Positions 32,136-33,521 of a stretch of 33,521 nucleotides of DNA are shown in pieces; the stretch's first letter is position 1; every line of letters starts with the position of its first letter. The notes under the pieces are model-generated. The model had not been told where the DNA came from. It worked only from the letters and a program-made list of their open reading frames with translations, and made no database searches. The stretch lies in contig JAGALA010000047.1 of assembly GCA_017625935.1 (NCBI GenBank), positions 1 to 33,521 of the forward strand, given 5' to 3'. The position numbers were made by a program, and so were the translations under genes. Source of the stretch: Clostridia bacterium. GTDB taxonomy: Bacteria; Bacillota; Clostridia; Oscillospirales; CAG-272.

Positions 32136-32160
32136 CTTAGATATGAATTATCTAAGGAGG
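32136..32160 (+). promoter_or_regulatory. Hairpin reaching into the yabP ribosome binding site
   Basis: CTTAGATA (32136-32143), TGAAT loop, TATCTAAG (32149-32156): an 8-bp perfect stem whose last bases are the AAG of the yabP Shine-Dalgarno AAGGAGG (32154-32160). It could modulate yabP translation or be a protein binding site. A sporulation promoter is expected here, but no convincing SigE boxes are seen. Confidence 0.4.
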
Positions 32161-32167
32161 CATATTT

Positions 32168-32446
32168 ATGAGTGACTTAACGGATGAAATAAAGCACGAT
32201 GTGTTTATAAAATCGAGAAAGCAGCTTGAAATGAGCGGAGTTGTTGATGTCACCAGCTTTGACGAGCACGAAATATTGATTCAAACGGGCGCATCGGGCG
32301 CGTCAATTGAGGGCGAAACATTGAAAATCGAGCGATTTAACGCGCAAAGCGGTGAGCTTATCGTGAACGGCAAAATCAACGGAATATATTATTTTAACAA
32401 AGAGCCGATAAAAAAGAAAAAGGGAATTGCCAACATTTTTAAGTAA
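32168..32446 (+). CDS. yabP: Sporulation protein YabP
   Basis: A 92-residue YabP family protein (same family as YqfC), needed for spore development in Bacillus. The sequence HDVFIKSRKQLEMSGVVDVTSFDEHEILIQT followed by GASIEGETLKIERFNAQSGELIVNGKINGIYYF is the family pattern: a small beta-rich protein without signal peptide. AAGGAGG is at ideal distance from the ATG. yabQ starts at the base after its stop, so the two are co-translated. In Bacillus the pair is SigE-controlled. Confidence 0.92.
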   Translation: MSDLTDEIKHDVFIKSRKQLEMSGVVDVTSFDEHEILIQTGASGASIEGETLKIERFNAQSGELIVNGKINGIYYFNKEPIKKKKGIANIFK

Positions 32447-33007
32447 ATGGAAATATTAATCAGAAATCAAAATGAAGCGGTGCTTTTTTCTTTTTTGCTC
32501 GGGCTTTTTGTGGGAATTTTATATGACCTTTTCAAGCTACTTAGAAAGCTTGTGTTGCCGCAAAACAGCCTCGTCAGTAGCCGACAAGCAAAAGACGCAA
32601 GCATTTCCTTTGAGGCGAAAAAAACGGTGAAAAAACCGTCTAAAATACTTGAAACAGTCACGGTTGCGCTCTTTGATTTGTCTTTTTGCGCGCTTTTATG
32701 CCCGATTTTTTGCATTTTTACATACATTACATTAAACGGGCGGTTCAGATGGTTCATTTTCGCCGCCGCTTTTTTGGGCGCGCTGACATACAAAATCACG
32801 CTCGGCCGCGCCGTCGGCAGATTAATTGACTTATTTAGCTACGTCCTTTTCCGTTTCCGCCGCTTTCTCTTTGATAAAATAAAAATACCGCTTGTAAGGT
32901 TAAGCGGAAAAATAAAAAAATCAAGAAACACACGGCGCAAAAAACGTCAAGAAAAAGCAGAGAAGGAGAGGCGCAAGGTTGTTTTTTCTTATGGGAAGAG
33001 GGAATAA
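32447..33007 (+). CDS. yabQ: Spore cortex biosynthesis protein YabQ
   Basis: A 186-residue membrane protein matching YabQ, required for spore cortex formation. NEAVLFSFLLGLFVGILYDLFKLLRKL is the family opening; further hydrophobic stretches lie around residues 72-95 and 100-120, and the C-terminus from about residue 140 is strongly basic (KIKKSRNTRRKKRQEKAEKERRK) and probably faces the mother-cell cytosol. The start codon directly follows the yabP stop. divIC, next in Bacillus, is not found here; a terminator follows instead. Confidence 0.88.
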   Translation: MEILIRNQNEAVLFSFLLGLFVGILYDLFKLLRKLVLPQNSLVSSRQAKDASISFEAKKTVKKPSKILETVTVALFDLSFCALLCPIFCIFTYITLNGRFRWFIFAAAFLGALTYKITLGRAVGRLIDLFSYVLFRFRRFLFDKIKIPLVRLSGKIKKSRNTRRKKRQEKAEKERRKVVFSYGKRE

Positions 33008-33011
33008 TATA

Positions 33012-33050
33012 AAAAAACGCACCTTTGTCTATTGACAAAAGTGCGTTTTT
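33012..33050. terminator. Bidirectional terminator after yabQ
   Basis: ACGCAC-C-TTTGTC, TATT loop, GACAAA-A-GTGCGT with one internal mismatch, A-tract before and T-tract after. It serves yabQ and possibly read-through from clpB. Confidence 0.85.
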
Positions 33051-33163
33051 TGTTGTGAGTAATCTAAAATTTTGATACAAATTAAGTATTACGATGGAAC
33101 AGAAGAACCTACATTGCCGATCAACCTTGGTACACACTCAATTTATTTTTACGCTGAATAACA

Positions 33164-33198
33164 TTCTGCCCTCGTTCCAAAATGGAGCGAGGGCAGAA
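33164..33198 (-). terminator. Probable clpB terminator
   Basis: TTCTGCCCTCG (33164-33174) pairs with CGAGGGCAGAA (33188-33198), with an inner TCCA/TGGA stem. It starts 4 nt beyond the clpB stop; the minus-strand tail TGTTATTC is only moderately T-rich. The stretch 33051-33160 before it shows no gene that I recognise. Confidence 0.65.
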
Positions 33199-33201
33199 CT
33201 T

Positions 33202-33521
33202 TTATTTTATCACCAGAGAAGCGTTTTCACAATCAATCTTCAAGGTTGTTTCGGGCTCAATATCACCGCCGATGATCTCACGTGCAAGCAGTGTTTCAAT
33301 CTTGGATTGGATGAAACGCTTGAGCGGTCTTGCACCGTAGGTCGGATCGTAAGCGGAATCGATGATATGTTCCTTTGCTGCGTCGGTGATCTCAACCGTC
33401 AATTGCTTATCCTTCAAGCGCTTGTTGAGGTCTGCAATCAGAAGATCTACGATGCCGTTGATGTTTTCCTTGGTGAGTGGCTTGTAGAACACAATTTCGT
33501 CAAGTCTGTTCAAGAACTCAG
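33202..33521 (-). CDS. clpB: ATP-dependent chaperone ClpB, C-terminal part (gene continues beyond window)
   Basis: Only the last 106 residues are in the window; the reading frame stays open through base 33521. The first residues, EFLNRLDEIVFYKPLTKENI, match the sensor region of the second AAA+ domain of ClpB (family pattern PEFLNRIDEIV). DPTYGARPLKRFIQSKIETLLAREIIGG is the sensor-2/D2-small segment with its GARPLKR arginine motif. ClpB disaggregates proteins with DnaK. ClpC or ClpE are possible but less likely, since the arrangement after GARPLKR fits ClpB. A CIRCE or CtsR site would lie outside the window. Confidence 0.88.
   Translation of the reverse strand, partial: EFLNRLDEIVFYKPLTKENINGIVDLLIADLNKRLKDKQLTVEITDAAKEHIIDSAYDPTYGARPLKRFIQSKIETLLAREIIGGDIEPETTLKIDCENASLVIK

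Noticed and set aside
33051..33160. Short ORF starting at the ATG near 33094
   Set aside because: It has no ribosome binding site, and its frame continues antisense through the clpB terminator and gene.

Overview
The window is bacterial chromosome from a spore-forming Clostridia-type Firmicute, most likely an uncultured gut lineage. The lineage is inferred; the spore-former call rests on genes I recognise: sigK, yabP, yabQ and a SpoVB-like flippase. Other Firmicute markers are CdaA, bifunctional Rel, HemZ, tmcAL, the DUF512-der-plsY order and hup-rqcP-yabP-yabQ. Genes are tightly packed, with Firmicute-type Shine-Dalgarno sequences and many sigma-A-like promoters (17-nt spacers). I see no phage, transposase, CRISPR array, tRNA or rRNA.

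Layout. 1-360: non-coding, full of short hairpins and two copies of a palindromic G-rich/C-rich repeat. 365-4021: ackA (-) diverges from tmcAL (+) over interlocking promoters; then a DUF378 membrane protein (-) and sigK (+). 4018-10690: an apparent seven-gene operon, DUF512 protein, der, plsY, methyltransferase, luxS, mtnN and a sugar isomerase-like protein, closed by a terminator. A second array of evenly spaced small hairpins follows (10698-10765). 10776-13567: an SDR oxidoreductase (-) divergent from a large glycoside-hydrolase-like protein (+). 13657-14004: a small lipoprotein. 14103-15740 (-): a VTC-domain polyphosphate-polymerase-like protein with a DUF4956 membrane partner. 16003-18903: a DUF2974 alpha/beta hydrolase and a MutS-like ATPase, each behind a consensus promoter. 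19001-19951: rpmB and a probable DUF6873 protein.

20109-31403 is a run of eight co-directional genes with gaps of 40 nt or less and no internal terminator that I could see: cdaA, a very short CdaR-like protein, a COG2509 FAD protein, recJ, rel, hemZ, a uridine-kinase-like ATPase and a lipid flippase. It puts the c-di-AMP synthase and the (p)ppGpp synthetase/hydrolase in one apparent transcription unit. 31545-33007: hup, rqcP, yabP and yabQ, with terminators on both sides of rqcP. The window ends in the 3' part of clpB (-).

Most genes are core housekeeping. The more unusual points are the miniature CdaR beside CdaA, the c-di-AMP/ppGpp gene run, the methyltransferase-LuxS-Pfs run, the hairpin arrays, and the poorly understood families DUF512, DUF6873, DUF4956/VTC and the MutS-like ATPase. 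I did not find a convincing wholly new multi-gene system.
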